A DNA stretch of 64,000 nucleotides from positions 55,464,386 to 55,528,385 of the forward strand of contig CM049322.1 in NCBI GenBank assembly GCA_026874595.1. The letters are read 5' to 3'. The position numbers and the translations under genes were made by a program. A model generated the notes under the pieces. The model was not told the DNA's origin, made no database searches, and saw only the letters and a program-made list of their open reading frames with translations. The stretch is from Sipunculus nudus. Lineage: Eukaryota > Annelida > Sipuncula > Golfingiida > Sipunculidae. Shown piece by piece: positions 10,466 through 22,000 of this stretch (its first letter is position 1; every line of letters begins with the position of its first letter).

Positions 10466-13400
10466 TCACGATAGGAAAAACAGAACAAACTTAAAAATCA
10501 ACAATAAAATATCTACAATGATCTTATAGGGGAAATTTTTATAACACTCCATATAAATTAAACCTGGACTCAACCGTGGCATATTAATTCCAGCACTCTT
10601 TGCCCATGTTTTAAGCTGATTATAAAAGGTTTTACTCACATGACACTCGCAGAATATATGTACTACTGACTCATCTTCAATAAAACAATATGAACATCTT
10701 TTACCATCCATTATTCGCCAGTTGTACAGTTGTTCATTCACCCATAAAATATTAATAGTACCCTATACTGAAATTGCCGCAGATACATGTCTAAGGTCGT
10801 ACAATATACATGACTAACTGCCTGATCCCATTTAAAATGGTCACCTAACAGATTATGTAACCTTTCTTTACAAATTGGTTCATATAGCTTTTTATTAATT
10901 ACCATCGAATAAATAGTCTTAAACTTCACATTTTCCAAATCAATTTTCTTTTCGTTTACCATCACAATGTTACTCTTCACTTCAAAGGATTCTATTTCAT
11001 CTGGAATATTATTTAAAAATATTTCTTGTTTCCATTTCGCGGGTATCGCTTTCTGTACTGATAGCCATGGTAAAAACGTTTTAATATACATGGGATTATC
11101 TATTGGAACCAAATCTTTTAAATCTTTAACCCTACCATTTTTGTTAAACATCTGAAAGACGTACTTTATACCTAGGTTAGCTATATGTATATTAAAAATT
11201 GGTCTTTTGTCGACTCTGATACATTGATTGTTCCATACTTGTTGTAAACAAATATTAGCAATTGATTCAGGATTACACATTGTATATGACGCCCATGACT
11301 GCAAACAGTGAAAATAAAAGGTAGGCAAATTTTTGTCAATATTAGACGGATCAAAATTTGTATCAACATATCTTAAACCACCAATGCCTCTCAGATATAA
11401 GTTTGGTCTGACTGTATACTTTGTTTCTAATAAATTCTTTAATCTTACTATCCACATTACTCTTTGACTTTAAATGATAGAAGCTGTATCCGGCAATCCT
11501 ATGCCGCCACTTTCTGTCTTACCAATCAATACTTCATACTTGATTTTAGGCCTTCTGCCGTACCATATAAAATCAACAACACAACTTTTTATTCGCTTAA
11601 CAAACTCTCTCGGTGGTTCAATTATATTAACGACATATAATAATTTTGAAATACACATGCATTTCAAGAGAATATTTCTACGAAAAATCGTTAGAGATCT
11701 AATGTTACACATACTGAGTGTCATTTTCATTTTGTCGTAAATACACTCAAAATTAAATGAATCGGATAACTTCAGGTTATATGTGTGCCATATTCCTAAT
11801 ATTTTTATGCCATTTTTATATAAATTAACCCATTTAAAATCTTTGGTGCCAAGTGTATATTCTTTGTTTTTTCCCATATAGGCAGCTTCGCATTTATCAT
11901 AATTAATCTCTACTAATGAGACTTTCCCAAATTTTTCCAATATATCTATAACCGATTGAATAGACTGAAAATCTTTAAGAAAATATGTTGTGTCGTCAGC
12001 GAATAGACATTGTTTAATCTCATAGCCGTTGATATCTATGCCTCTAACCGAACTGGAATGACGAACAAGTATTGCCAAAATTTCAATGACAAACAGGAAT
12101 AAATAAAGGGCCAAAGGATCCCCCTGCCGGGTTCCCCGTTCTAATTTAAAATAGCCAGTAGTGTATCCATTGTTTATCACACAGCTTTCCACGTCAAAGT
12201 GTAACAAACGAACCCAGGTTAGAAAATCATGTCCAAAACCAAATCTCTCCAGTGTGGCGAAAAGAAAATTTTAATCGATGGAGTCAAAGGCCGCTGCGAA
12301 GTCCACAGCAAAAATAATAGTGTTTCTGTCTTGTAATTTACAGTATTCTAAAATATCAGAAATAAGACGATTAGTGTCAGATATTCTCCTGCCTTTTATA
12401 AATGCGCTCTGATCTTCATGAATTAGTTTTGGAAGAATTGTCTGTATTCGTTTAACTAATACTTTACTTAATATTTTGACATCAACATTTAATAAACTTA
12501 TTGGCCGCCAAGATGACAGGTGTCTATTGTCCTTGCCTGGTTTCTCTATCAAAGTTATAACGGCTTGTTTTTGACTTGGAGTTAAAGCTCCATCTCTGAA
12601 ACACTCATTAAGACAATTAAACAAATCGTCACAAATTATATCAAAAAAGGTTACATAAAATTCTTTCGGCAGACCGTCGTTCCCCGGGGTTTTATTATTT
12701 TTCATATATTTAATGCTATCAATATATCATTCTTTGTAAGTGTACCTTCTCAGCTTAAAATGTCATTTTCAGACAAACGGGGAACATTGACTTTAGAAAG
12801 AAAATCAGAGCATTCACTCTCACTGGTATCTGTCTTTCTGGAATACTTTTGTTTGTAAAACAATCTTAATTCTTCCATAATTTCTTTGGAGCTTGTTAAC
12901 TCTTTATCCGACTTAATTAATTTCTTAACGGTTGTTCTCGTTTTGTTTTTCCTTGCCATATTTAAAAAAAAAACTTAGTATTTCGTTCCCCTTCTTCAAA
13001 CCATTCAACACGTGATCTTACTATTTGTCCTGCATTTAAGTTTTCATAATATTCCTCAATTTTCTTTTTAATTTCATTATATATTGTTTGACTTAATTTT
13101 TTGTTTCTTGATAGATTTAACTCTGCATTATACAAAGCCTTTTCAAGGTTTGACAGCTCCTCCCTCTCTTTCTTCCGCTTTTCTTTAGAGAATTTAATAG
13201 CAAATTCTCGTATTCTAAACTTTAAATATTCCCACCATTGTTTTGCCCCCATATCATTTCTATCCTTGTTCCTCAAACTATTTACGTACTCCTTAAATTT
13301 ACTTTTTAACAGAGGGTCCTTTAATAATTATATATTAAGTTTCCAATGTGAAGGCCCATATTCTCGTTCTGGTATCGAGTTAAAGTGACAAACAACAGGT

Positions 13401-14104
13401 GAATGATCTGTCAGAATAGCCGGAGCAATCTTTATATTTTAACATGGGCATTCAGCTCACTATTTAAGAATATGTAATTAAGTCTGCGCTGCCCTAAAGG
13501 GGTTTTTGATCTCCAAGTGTATAGACGTTCATCTGGGTTCCTTATCCAAAACAAGTCAATTAATTCAAACGCTGACATCATATTGTTAATCAGTTTTACA
13601 GATTTAACTTTGGTTTTAAAGCTTGTCTCGTCTGCATCAAGCTCATTCAGACAAACATTAAAATCACCTCCCCATATTACCTTCATTGCAGAGTCAACTT
13701 GCAATGAATTAATTTTTCTCATATATGTTGGTAAAAACGAACTTGCTCTGGCTCTGTATTAGGTGCATACGTATTTATAAATAAAAAACCATGGCCCTCA
13801 ACAAGAGCTTTTAGTATTATGTATCTACCATTAATATCAACGTGTTTACTTATTCCTTTAAATTCTAAATTCTTTCCAATCAGGGTTATTACACCACGAG
13901 ATAAATTCGTCCCGTGAGAGAAAAAACTAACTCCCTTCCACTGTTTTGTCCATGTTGTTATAACACTTTCTGTACTGTGAGTCTCCTGAAGAAAAATAAC
14001 ACTGTTGTTTCCTCCTTTATCCAATAACCAGTTGTACATTTCTTGTCTTTTTTCAGTCTCCCTATTCCCCAGACATTTAACGTTAATACTGAAAAATTAA
14101 ACAT
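10466..14104 (-). pseudogene. LINE ORF2: AP endonuclease plus reverse transcriptase, broken (copy 1)
   Basis: Reading on the minus strand, the probable ATG is at 14104, followed by an endonuclease start (FSVLTLNV). Endonuclease motifs are FLQETHS (about 14000), WGGDFN (about 13670) and LTDHSPV (about 13400). Reverse-transcriptase motifs are NNKTPGNDGLP, WRPISLLN, FAVDFAAAFDSID, GTRQGDPL and LFADDTTYFLKD (FADD at 11992-12003). A C-terminal CSYC...HIFCEC cluster is at about 10630-10700. The protein would nick DNA and prime reverse transcription. Frameshifts are near 14070, 13720, 13435, 12965, 12725 and 10790. In-frame stops lie near 13330, 12750, 12271 and 11470, plus a copy-1-only TAG at 10763-10765. 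Non-functional. Confidence 0.9.
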
Positions 14105-14617
14105 AAAGATTCGGCTTCAGTTATCTTGGATATTTTCATGGCCCGCCAACATATATTACGTACAAAATCACACACATAAGTATTCGGTTTGTTAACAATA
14201 TCTATCCCCTTGACCAGGTACATCTGAGATAATCTCAAAATATGAACTTTTGTCGTGATAATACAGCAACTGAAGAATATATCCATGCTTATAGTAATAA
14301 CAAAATTATATATCAGCATATATAGCACTTGGCGCTATTCGATAAAAATTAGATAATGATGATTATTTTAAAAAAATAAATCAGTGAATAAAGAATGCGG
14401 GAGGTAAAGGTTCAGTGAGAATCAAATGTCACCCGCATCCCTTAAAGAATAGATATAAATACACTGATGTTTTATTACCGAAATGTGTGGATATAATATG
14501 TTGAGACCGGCTCCGTTTTTTTTATATATATGATTACTCCTCACAATAGCAATACGGGAATATTGAATACAAAATGCAATATGATACAGGCAGGCACAAA
14601 TATTCACGGAGAACGAC
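14105..14617 (-). other. Spacer between LINE ORF1 and ORF2
   Basis: About 510 bases separate the ORF1 stop from the ORF2 ATG. It contains an 81-codon minus-strand frame (14083-14328) with no recognised domain. It also has 'agaccggctccg' at about 14504, the reverse complement of a 12-mer at about 15733 near the LINE 5' end. This could be element UTR or a small nested insertion. Confidence 0.4.
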
Positions 14618-15538
14618 CTAACTTTCTTGTCCTGGTGTCGACGTTAGTTGTGGATTGGTCTGCATGGCCTCTGAAAATAGCTTTGGCGGATTTTGTTGTA
14701 ACACCTGCACCCATGAATAAAATTTACCGCTGCTGTTGAATTTATGAACTTTTGACCCGTGATCCCTAACACACACCTTTCCATCATGTGTCCAACAGTC
14801 TGTTATAAGTTGCTCTCTTTTCATTCCGAGAGCAGTGTGTAGCATTCCTACTCTGGCTCGAGTGAGGTCTTCGTTGATGTAAATCCCCCTAGACTCCTCA
14901 CCTGCCATTTTCAGATGGGATTTCCTTTTAAGTAGAGCTACCTTTGTTTTGTGAGACAAAAACTTTACAAGTATTGGTCTGTATTTACCTTGTGGTGCAG
15001 GTTTGCCAACTCTGTGAGAGATATCAATATCGTTGGGCTGAATGTCAACATTTAACAGTTCTCTGGCCATGTTTATAACAAGTTTAATCTTCCTCTGTTT
15101 TTTCTGCCATGTGTTTGTGATTCTGAGAGAAGTGCGTCTTGAGTATTGTTGTTGTCGGTCCAGGCCATCTTGCATTTCACTCAGTTAATTTTCTAAATTG
15201 TCCACCTTTCTTGTTAGCTCCTGTATATGGTGTCCATAACATTTCATTCTTTCCTCCACTGCTGCATCTATAATACCTATCAAAGCTGATTTAGTAGTTT
15301 CTGACTGTAAAGCTGTTTCTAAAAGATGTGTAAATTTCTGAGCCTCATCAATAACTAGTATAGGTTCTGTATCTGATTTCTTTTCCTTAGTATTTAAGCT
15401 AGTCAACAGGTATTCCTCTGATGAATCTAAATTATCCATATTGTAACGTTTTCTTTCCTGAAAACTTACAGAGCTACCTCCTGAAGAGTCACTAAGACCT
15501 CTTTTCTTTTGGGATATTTTCTGAGACAGACCATACAT
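14618..15538 (-). pseudogene. LINE ORF1: nucleic-acid-binding chaperone with one in-frame stop (copy 1)
   Basis: Two open frames (15538-15185 and 15175-14618) are in the same phase and separated by a single TAA at 15185-15187, so they form one ORF1 of about 306 codons. The N-terminal half is polar, with a heptad-like stretch before the stop (HIQELTRKVDNLEN). The second half carries QYSRRTSLRITN and SHRVGKPAPQGKYRPILVKF, typical of the RRM/C-terminal region of L1-type ORF1 proteins. Such proteins coat element RNA as trimers. Copy 2 has the same stop, so the damage predates the duplication. Confidence 0.8.
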
Positions 15539-15795
15539 TTATCCTTGACCTTTTTACGTCTTTTTACATATAAACCGATTCTCGAGACCAAATATTACAA
15601 TAATAAACATATGAAAGTTCGTCCCATCCAGATTTTTACCTTCCCAACAATCTATACTTCCTATCTTAACCATAATGAGTAAGTTTAGACAAACAGTAAG
15701 GAATATTTACCTCAAATTAGATGTTTTTCTACGGAGCCGGTCTAAAGTGTGTGTTAATCAAATAGCGCCATCTAGTGCCACCTTGTGTGTTTATG

Positions 15796-15813
15796 TATAT
15801 ATATATATATATG
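15796..15813. repeat. (TA)n tract at the LINE 5' / block H junction
   Basis: Short here, but about 50 bases in copy 2 (61856-61909), one of the largest length differences between the copies. Confidence 0.9.
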
Positions 15814-16530
15814 AGCGTTTTAGCCACGAAGCTGTGCACGTACACGGTCAAGGATCACAATAATGACGGAGACCAGTATATAAGACACACCTTTTTATTT
15901 ATTGTGTTTATGCTCTGTAACACAATCCTATCCGATCCCTTGCACTCTGAAGTAAGCAAGGTATTTTGTGCAACCTCGTGCTCCTTGGACGAATCACGTT
16001 CACCAGCCGGTCAAAATCGAGCACCCCCTCGCAGCCAAGTGAAAAATATGAGATGCATCGTCAAAATATTTGACAGTAAAGGGAAGCCTGAAAATAGTAT
16101 GGTCATATATTTTTTTCCGCAGGTGTCTACGTGATCGTAATTAATACTATTTTTTTTATTATTTTTTATTCAATAATCTTTTATAAATCCATATAACTGG
16201 TAAATGATTATATTTTTGATAAACAAATACAAATAAACACGTTGAGTGTGTATGTGCATTTCGTGTGTTAATTATTTATGAGAATGCTATCCAAAATAAT
16301 TAAAAGAGACACGCTATATATTATGAATAAACATAAAGGGTTTACCATTTAGATTACCTTTTCACACTGATAAGTAACATGACCAGTACAGGTATAAGTG
16401 GTATTTAAGTCATTAATCTTACTCATCTTACTCATTCAGCACTTGAATTATGTCTTGATATAATTAAATGTATACAAAATGCTCAGTTTCTTGACAAAAT
16501 TATGCCTGCTACCTATATAGTAATTGCGCA
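15814..16530. repeat. Block H, U1 copy
   Basis: Starts 'gagcgttttagccacgaagc' and contains 'gaccagtatataagacaca' and 'gcagccaagtg'. Similar sequence lies at 42045-42600 (U5) and 32460-32770 (U3). Its position relative to the other blocks differs between U1/U5 and U3, so it may be a dispersed element. A 119-codon frame across it (15775-16134) is not kept in the other copies. Confidence 0.65.
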
Positions 16531-16679
16531 AATGGTTAATTAGACATTGAAGCATTCTTAAGTATTTCATTTTACCGAGATATTCATTTACTCTAAAAGA
16601 ACAAATCCAAGTTAGCCCAAATCGGTATCAACATCAAAGATAAGCTGATGCGTTTGATGAAAATATGTTTGTATCAGGT

Positions 16680-18095
16680 TTCAGAAAACCAGTCCATGTA
16701 TTGCAAAAAAAAATAATAAAAACCGATTCAAAGCAGATCCGTCTGGGACGGAATAGGAATGCTCTATGACTTCTCTTAACAATACATGTAGATATATAAT
16801 GAGGTTAATGGACATATCGTGTTTTAAGGGCAAATGTCAATTGACAGTTAACTGCAGGCTGGCTCTTTTGAAAAAAATATATTCCCTTCATGTCGGCATC
16901 TAGGTCAAAATATATTCATGTGGCTGAGCCAGAAAGGTAATCCCTGTGACTGATAACAGTATGTGCCGACAACTGTTGTTAGCAAATTCACTGTAGCTGC
17001 TTTCTTAACAAACATCAGGTTTCCACATATACATGATGATAACGCAACGTTAAAGCATGATGACTAAGCAATAACTTTCTATGAATGGATTACTGCTTTG
17101 GGTAAAACATGTTTGCTAAGAATAAGCAAGAAGCACTAACTGTACAGTAAATGGAATACACTACGTTATGCAAGAGCTCCTGTTTTGAGAGAAAGATTTT
17201 CTGAGATTTCCTTTTATTACAAGTTCCCAGAGTCCTCTATCTGTGATGTTCTGAGAGGTATTTACTTGAATTTTTTTTTTTTTGATATCTGGGGCAGAAT
17301 TAAGACTACGCTACATGAGTAGGACTTCACTACGAGTTTGTGTGTCCCTTGAGCTTCACCTGTATTGATTGCAAAACCCATATTTGAAGAAAATACGTAA
17401 ACGTTCCCTTTTTCCGGCAAGCTTTCGTTCCCTTTAACGCTCGATCAACCATATCCGACAGTGAAGAGGTTTCTAGAATCTATGGTAGGACTTTGAGCAC
17501 CAAAGGTTTGTTTATATGATTTCGGTGGAAAAATAACAAATAAGAACTGTAGGTGTTCTAGCCAAATAAAAACGGCTACAAACCTCAAAAACTAAACCAT
17601 AAACCTGGTTGAAAACACTTTACATTCATAATGGAAATACTACATCTGTTTTGTACGGGGGTCATGATTACGAATTTATTGTTTCATATTCTTTAATATA
17701 TTTTTTTTTTGATAAAATGCGATCTCTTGCTTACATGAGTTGGAGATGTCTCAATGCGTTTCAAGAGGATATAAAATTGACTGCGCAGTGAACCGTTAAA
17801 ATAATCACTATAATTTGAGGCGTAAATTTACATAGACCGGTTGTAAAATGAATATTTAAAATGCTTTACAGTAATTTCAATTATGTACAGAATAATGGCT
17901 TTTTGTTTGCAATAGACTGTTGCGGTCGTCACTGTTGCACATTCTCCAGTCTTCTCTTTCTATTATGTTCGGAATTAATGACACATATACACACACATAT
18001 ACATTGCATTATCATGATTAAACCGGACGGATGGTCTGTATGTCATTGAAAAAAAAAGTAACAATAAAAAACAAATGATTGGTAAAATAGAAGCA
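16680..18095. repeat. Blocks D-G closing unit U1
   Basis: Consecutive segments: D ('gggctggc', 'gagccagaaaggtaatccc'), E (at about 17280-17340, one copy of the motif expanded in U3), F ('ggttgaaaacactttaca') and G ('tttacagtaatttcaattatg'). The same order occurs at 20880-23240, 30160-34440 and 44820-46090. No conserved coding frame is seen. Confidence 0.75.
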
Positions 18096-19414
18096 CACAT
18101 CCACTTACCAGATGTGTACAGTTGGTTTTCAACTCAACAATTGTTCCGTACCTGCATATTCTGTTCTAAAACGCACCTTACTATTGATGCAATGAAGCAT
18201 CAGCCCGTAATCTATATGTTTTCATTATATTAGTAACATAAACAGTGTTTTTTGCATACATTATATCCTACGCAGGCGCATATGTACCAAGTTAGAATTG
18301 TCATGTTGTTGCTGGTGGGCGTCTTTCCCAACGCTGATATCACAATTATGAGGGTACATAAAATTGAAAGAGTATTTTGCTGCTGCCAGTTCTGAATAAT
18401 AACAATTATAGACCTTATTGAAAAGTAAAATCAGAGCAAGCAATCGTACCTCACATTCAGACATAACCGTGGCTTTACTTCATGATATATTGATTAACAG
18501 CCCCAGATAATAAATGTGAAATGCAACTTTTCTATGTTCGCTTGCCAAATTAAATGTGAAAAGTTACCCTTGTAGGCCGAATGATAGTTTATTAGAATGA
18601 AGGTAACTATATGAATTAAACAAAATTAGCCTATATGAATATAAGCCTATGACAGGCTATGTCACCGCATGGCTATGACACGGCAAGGCAACACCATCAG
18701 CACCATACGCGGGGTGAAGTCAGATGATGTTGGTCACCTAACAAACAAAATACTGTACATTTCAGTGTCTCTACTCAGAATTTATTTCGTTTGTGTCTAT
18801 TCTTACTTCAAACTTCCGCTCTCCGTGGTCTGTTTGATTTTTAATGATGTTAGTTTAAAAATCATGCATAAGTGTGACGAATGAAAGCGACGTAAACATA
18901 AATTACAATAAAACATTTCGATAAACACGGAAACGATTGTTGGATAAAGAGAAAAATTGTATCAGGTTTAGCCTAATCGAAAAAGGTTTACAACGCCTAT
19001 ACAAACTACTGATACCGATAGTTATAAAAATAAAAATAATCTGATTATTGAACACATTTAGCATCAGAATGTAAAAAAATCACAATTCGCACATTAAGGC
19101 ATACGTAAGAAAGCCGATATGCCGAATGGTTTTCGAAATGTTGTCGTGTCATTAGCCATGATAAGGCCTATTAGTAAACTAGTATAGCTGGCATCACAAG
19201 ACACACGACTGGATCTGTCTACGTTTTATCGGATTGGGTTGAGTTTGGTCAAAATAAATACTCAATAGGCCTATCAATAATATAATTACATATGCATAAA
19301 ATGTAAGGTTTACAGAAGAAGCCTACATCACAAACACAGGCTTGTGTTTCAAGGCATGTGCCGGTTCAATGCTGCATTGACCCTGTCGCATCGTCCTACA
19401 GTCGATGCTGACGT
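18096..19414. repeat. Unit U2 leading block (block A and continuation)
   Basis: Aligns with 1-930 at a clearly lower identity than the 46 kb repeat. Landmarks include 'cagatgtgtacagttgg' and 'ggtgggcgtctttcccaacg'. Homology to U1 breaks near 19412, where an insertion begins. No gene recognised. Confidence 0.8.
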
Positions 19415-20262
19415 TGCTACAGATGTCTCTTTTATTGTATGCACCAGTCTTACATGTGTATGTTCAGTGCTAGCATTCTCTGTTGATATGGCGGCATAGC
19501 CCGGCCCACGCGTGGGGTCTGACGTGTAAACAGCGTTCATGCTAGTCTGGGGTCTTCTCGCCTGGCCGAGCCGGGCCGGCCCACGTGTGAACCCTGATAA
19601 GTAGAAATACAGCGTTCTTTGTTCATGATGTTTCCTGTAACGTGTGTATTGTTTGGTTCTTCAGATTGTTAGGGAAATGGAAAGTTCTCGGCTTGAGGTG
19701 AAAAGTTATAAATAAGGAAAAATACTCCTGCGGACACGGAAGAGTGTTGGTCAGTTTGTGGGACCTTTTCCGATACATGCATCAGTTATAGATCTTCTTC
19801 AAAATTTATAACGGTTTTTATATAGTCTTCAGTTTGTCTTTCGGATCACTGCCAGGATATCACTTTTGGATATTACTTTTACAGTAGATTGATTTTGTGA
19901 TTACGTCGGACTGTTATTCTCTGAGAAGATTTGTGTGAACTGTTTATCCGACGTATACATTTTAAAGGGCTATTAGCCGTGACAGTGGTGGTATCCAGGT
20001 ACTGTACACTTTGTTTATTATAATGTGAAACTGTATTGATTTTCTGTTGTACTGTCGTTATAATGTGTAATTCTATTGATTTAGTGTATCGCAATATAAG
20101 GGTTGTTATAAGAATAGATTATAATTATTTGTTGACAAAAAACACCGACTTCTGTATTCATTCCCCTAGACATTTCACGCTGCCTAGTGTTAGAGAATCT
20201 GATTTTTATCTCCATAACAAAATATAGGCTCGTAACGAATACGTGATCTGGGTTCCGTAACA
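19415..20262. mobile_element. Probable solo LTR inserted in U2
   Basis: This roughly 850-base segment is absent from the paralogous position in U1, where the flanks continue (near 930-950). It begins TGCTACAG and ends CCGTAACA, an imperfect inverted terminal match typical of Ty3/gypsy-type LTRs. It contains a TATA-like 'gttataaataagg' near 19707. Target-site duplication is not clean (acgt versus actt). No internal retroviral or gag-pol sequence accompanies it. The exact start is uncertain by some bases, and another insertion type is possible. Confidence 0.45.
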
Positions 20263-20520
20263 ACTTAAGTTTATATGAAACATCTAATGCAAATACACAG
20301 AAACCCAAGTTATTCGTTCAATTCAGTGATGGCTAGATAAACACCCTTTTATATAAAAAGAGTAGTTTTATTATTATTATTTTTTGTTTTTGCTTTTAAA
20401 TTTTTATTACAGGTCTATATATGTTCCACCTGTGTTATAGAAGATATCTAGGATATATTGGATGAACAGCAGGCTTATATATGAGCTTTCCCGTACATCC
20501 CGTACTAAAGCTCTTTGTAT
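20263..20520. repeat. U2 continuation of the leading block
   Basis: Matches 1000-1215 of U1 ('cacagaaacccaag', 'acaggtctatatatgtt'), resuming after the LTR-like insertion. U2 then passes directly to a microsatellite and block D, lacking the U1 segment with the peptide gene. Confidence 0.8.
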
Positions 20521-20529
20521 ATATATATT

Positions 20530-20582
<53 letters not shown>
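20518..20582. repeat. (TA)n microsatellite
   Basis: A TA tract with a central 'acata' interruption, at the point where U2 lacks the large U1 middle section. Confidence 0.9.
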
Positions 20583-20869
20583 TACAGAAAGGGTTTGATT
20601 GCCATTCCAGGATCAAAGTGCTTGATACATAAAGTAGAGCTGCTATAAGTTCATAAAAATGCATCAATGTAATAATGTCATCAGGTGACTGAATGGGGTT
20701 GGTTTGTGTTTGTTCATGTATGGGTGCGTGTGCGAGATTATTTACGGTTGGCTGGTTTTTGCTGTATGATGCCTGCAAGTGTTAAGGTATTCACTTCGTT
20801 TATTAAGGAGTGGCGTTCTTTTGTACGTTATGATTTGTAGCTTTTCTTTTTCGCATAGGTTACACCTGT

Positions 20870-22000
20870 TATTCATTGTTGTTGTAGTTGGCTGAGCTAT
20901 AATAGACCATGTGATACAGTGTGTTTGAGCAAGGGTGATTAACGCTGTGACTGATATTAAGTAGGTTCAGTCAGTGAACTGTTTTTTTAGTGTTTTTTTC
21001 GACAATTCACTGTAGCTGTTGTCCTGCACACAGCGGGTATCAATATACACAACGCAGCTTTAACGAGTGGTAGACTTAGTAATAACGTTCAATGAACAAG
21101 TGGATTGTCGCTTTGTGTAACACATGTCTGCTATGAAAGAACACTAACCACCAAATGTACAGTATACACATAACACTAGGTTATGTTTTGGTTTCTGTAT
21201 CGCGAAGAAAAATGCCTGGGATTTTCGTTTCATCTCAACGTGGGTGTCCTCAACCTCAAACGGTTGAGAGGTGTTTGACAGAAATAAAATTGTAGAAAAG
21301 CAGGATTATAGCGTCGATTGTAAGTCGGACTTCTACGCTAGTTTGTTTGTTCCCTGGGCTTAACCTGCCTTGTTTGCAAAACAGATATTTTCCGAAAATG
21401 AATAGACGCTCCCTTTCCCGACTGACTAGCGTTTATGTCATCGTGGGATCTTCCACATTCGACATTGGTGAAGATTTTAGATTATCAGATAGACCTTCGA
21501 TCAGCGTGAATTTGTATTATATTCCGGATGAAACATATCAAACGCTAAGTGTAGGTGTCATAGAAAAATAATAAAATTATAAACCTAAGGAACCCAAACA
21601 TAGGACCATGTGGATGAATTGAAAACATTAAATTTGTATGGAATATTAACATCTGTTTTATAAGATGGTCATGGTTATGGACTTGCTGTTTATATTATTC
21701 CGTTTTTATTAATATACCTATTTTTGTTAAAAATCTGATCTCTATGTGTTTACATGAGATAGTGATGTCTCAATGCGTTTCAGAAGTGTATAAAACATCG
21801 AGATCGCGAAGGAAAGAGGTATGGCAGTCATCATAAATTTAAGCATAAACTTGTATTAAACAGAGGTTATTAACTACTGAGTTACAAAAAAGTCTGGTTG
21901 CGGGTGGTATAACAAAATATTACACGGACTAACATGTGACAATATGTAGGATGTAGGTCATACAGTACACATTCAGAAACAAGAGAAGCAAAGAAGAAAG
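20870..22000. repeat. Blocks D-F in unit U2
   Basis: Diverged counterpart of 16900-17800 and 30280-31510. A 74-codon plus-strand frame at 21347-21571 lies in block E. The paralogous E segments do not keep it open, so it is not called a gene. Confidence 0.7.

Larger units (their letters stand above)
10150..15795 (-). mobile_element. Decayed L1/Tx1-group non-LTR retrotransposon (copy 1)
   Basis: An element of about 5.6 kb on the minus strand with the order ORF1, spacer, ORF2 (endonuclease, reverse transcriptase, C-terminal Cys/His motif). The poly(T) at 10150-10160 fits a 3' poly(A) tail, because flanking block C homology to U3 ends exactly there. At the other side a (TA)n tract at about 15796 precedes block H. 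Multiple stops and frameshifts make it inactive. Assignment rests on FADD, GTRQGDPL and an L1-like ORF1. I cannot place it within a named family without a search. Confidence 0.9.
1..17901. repeat. Long direct repeat, copy 1 (partial 46.1 kb period)
   Basis: This stretch matches 46091-64000 almost base for base in the same orientation. The offset is 46090 at the left edge, 46102 near 4-6 kb, 46088 near 8 kb, 46062 through the LINE and 46099 at the end. The drift comes mainly from (TA)n length changes. Differences I checked include t525/g46615, a1076/g47166 and a one-base indel near 3870. The match reaches both window edges, so the true repeat may be longer. It may be a recent tandem duplication, an array monomer, an unrolled circle, or two haplotypes joined in assembly. 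Confidence 0.97.

Noticed and set aside
11474-11740. 88-codon plus-strand ORF opposite the LINE
   Set aside because: Antisense shadow of the ORF2 reverse-transcriptase region.
21347-21571. 74-codon plus-strand ORF in U2
   Set aside because: It lies in repeat block E and the paralogous E segments do not preserve it.
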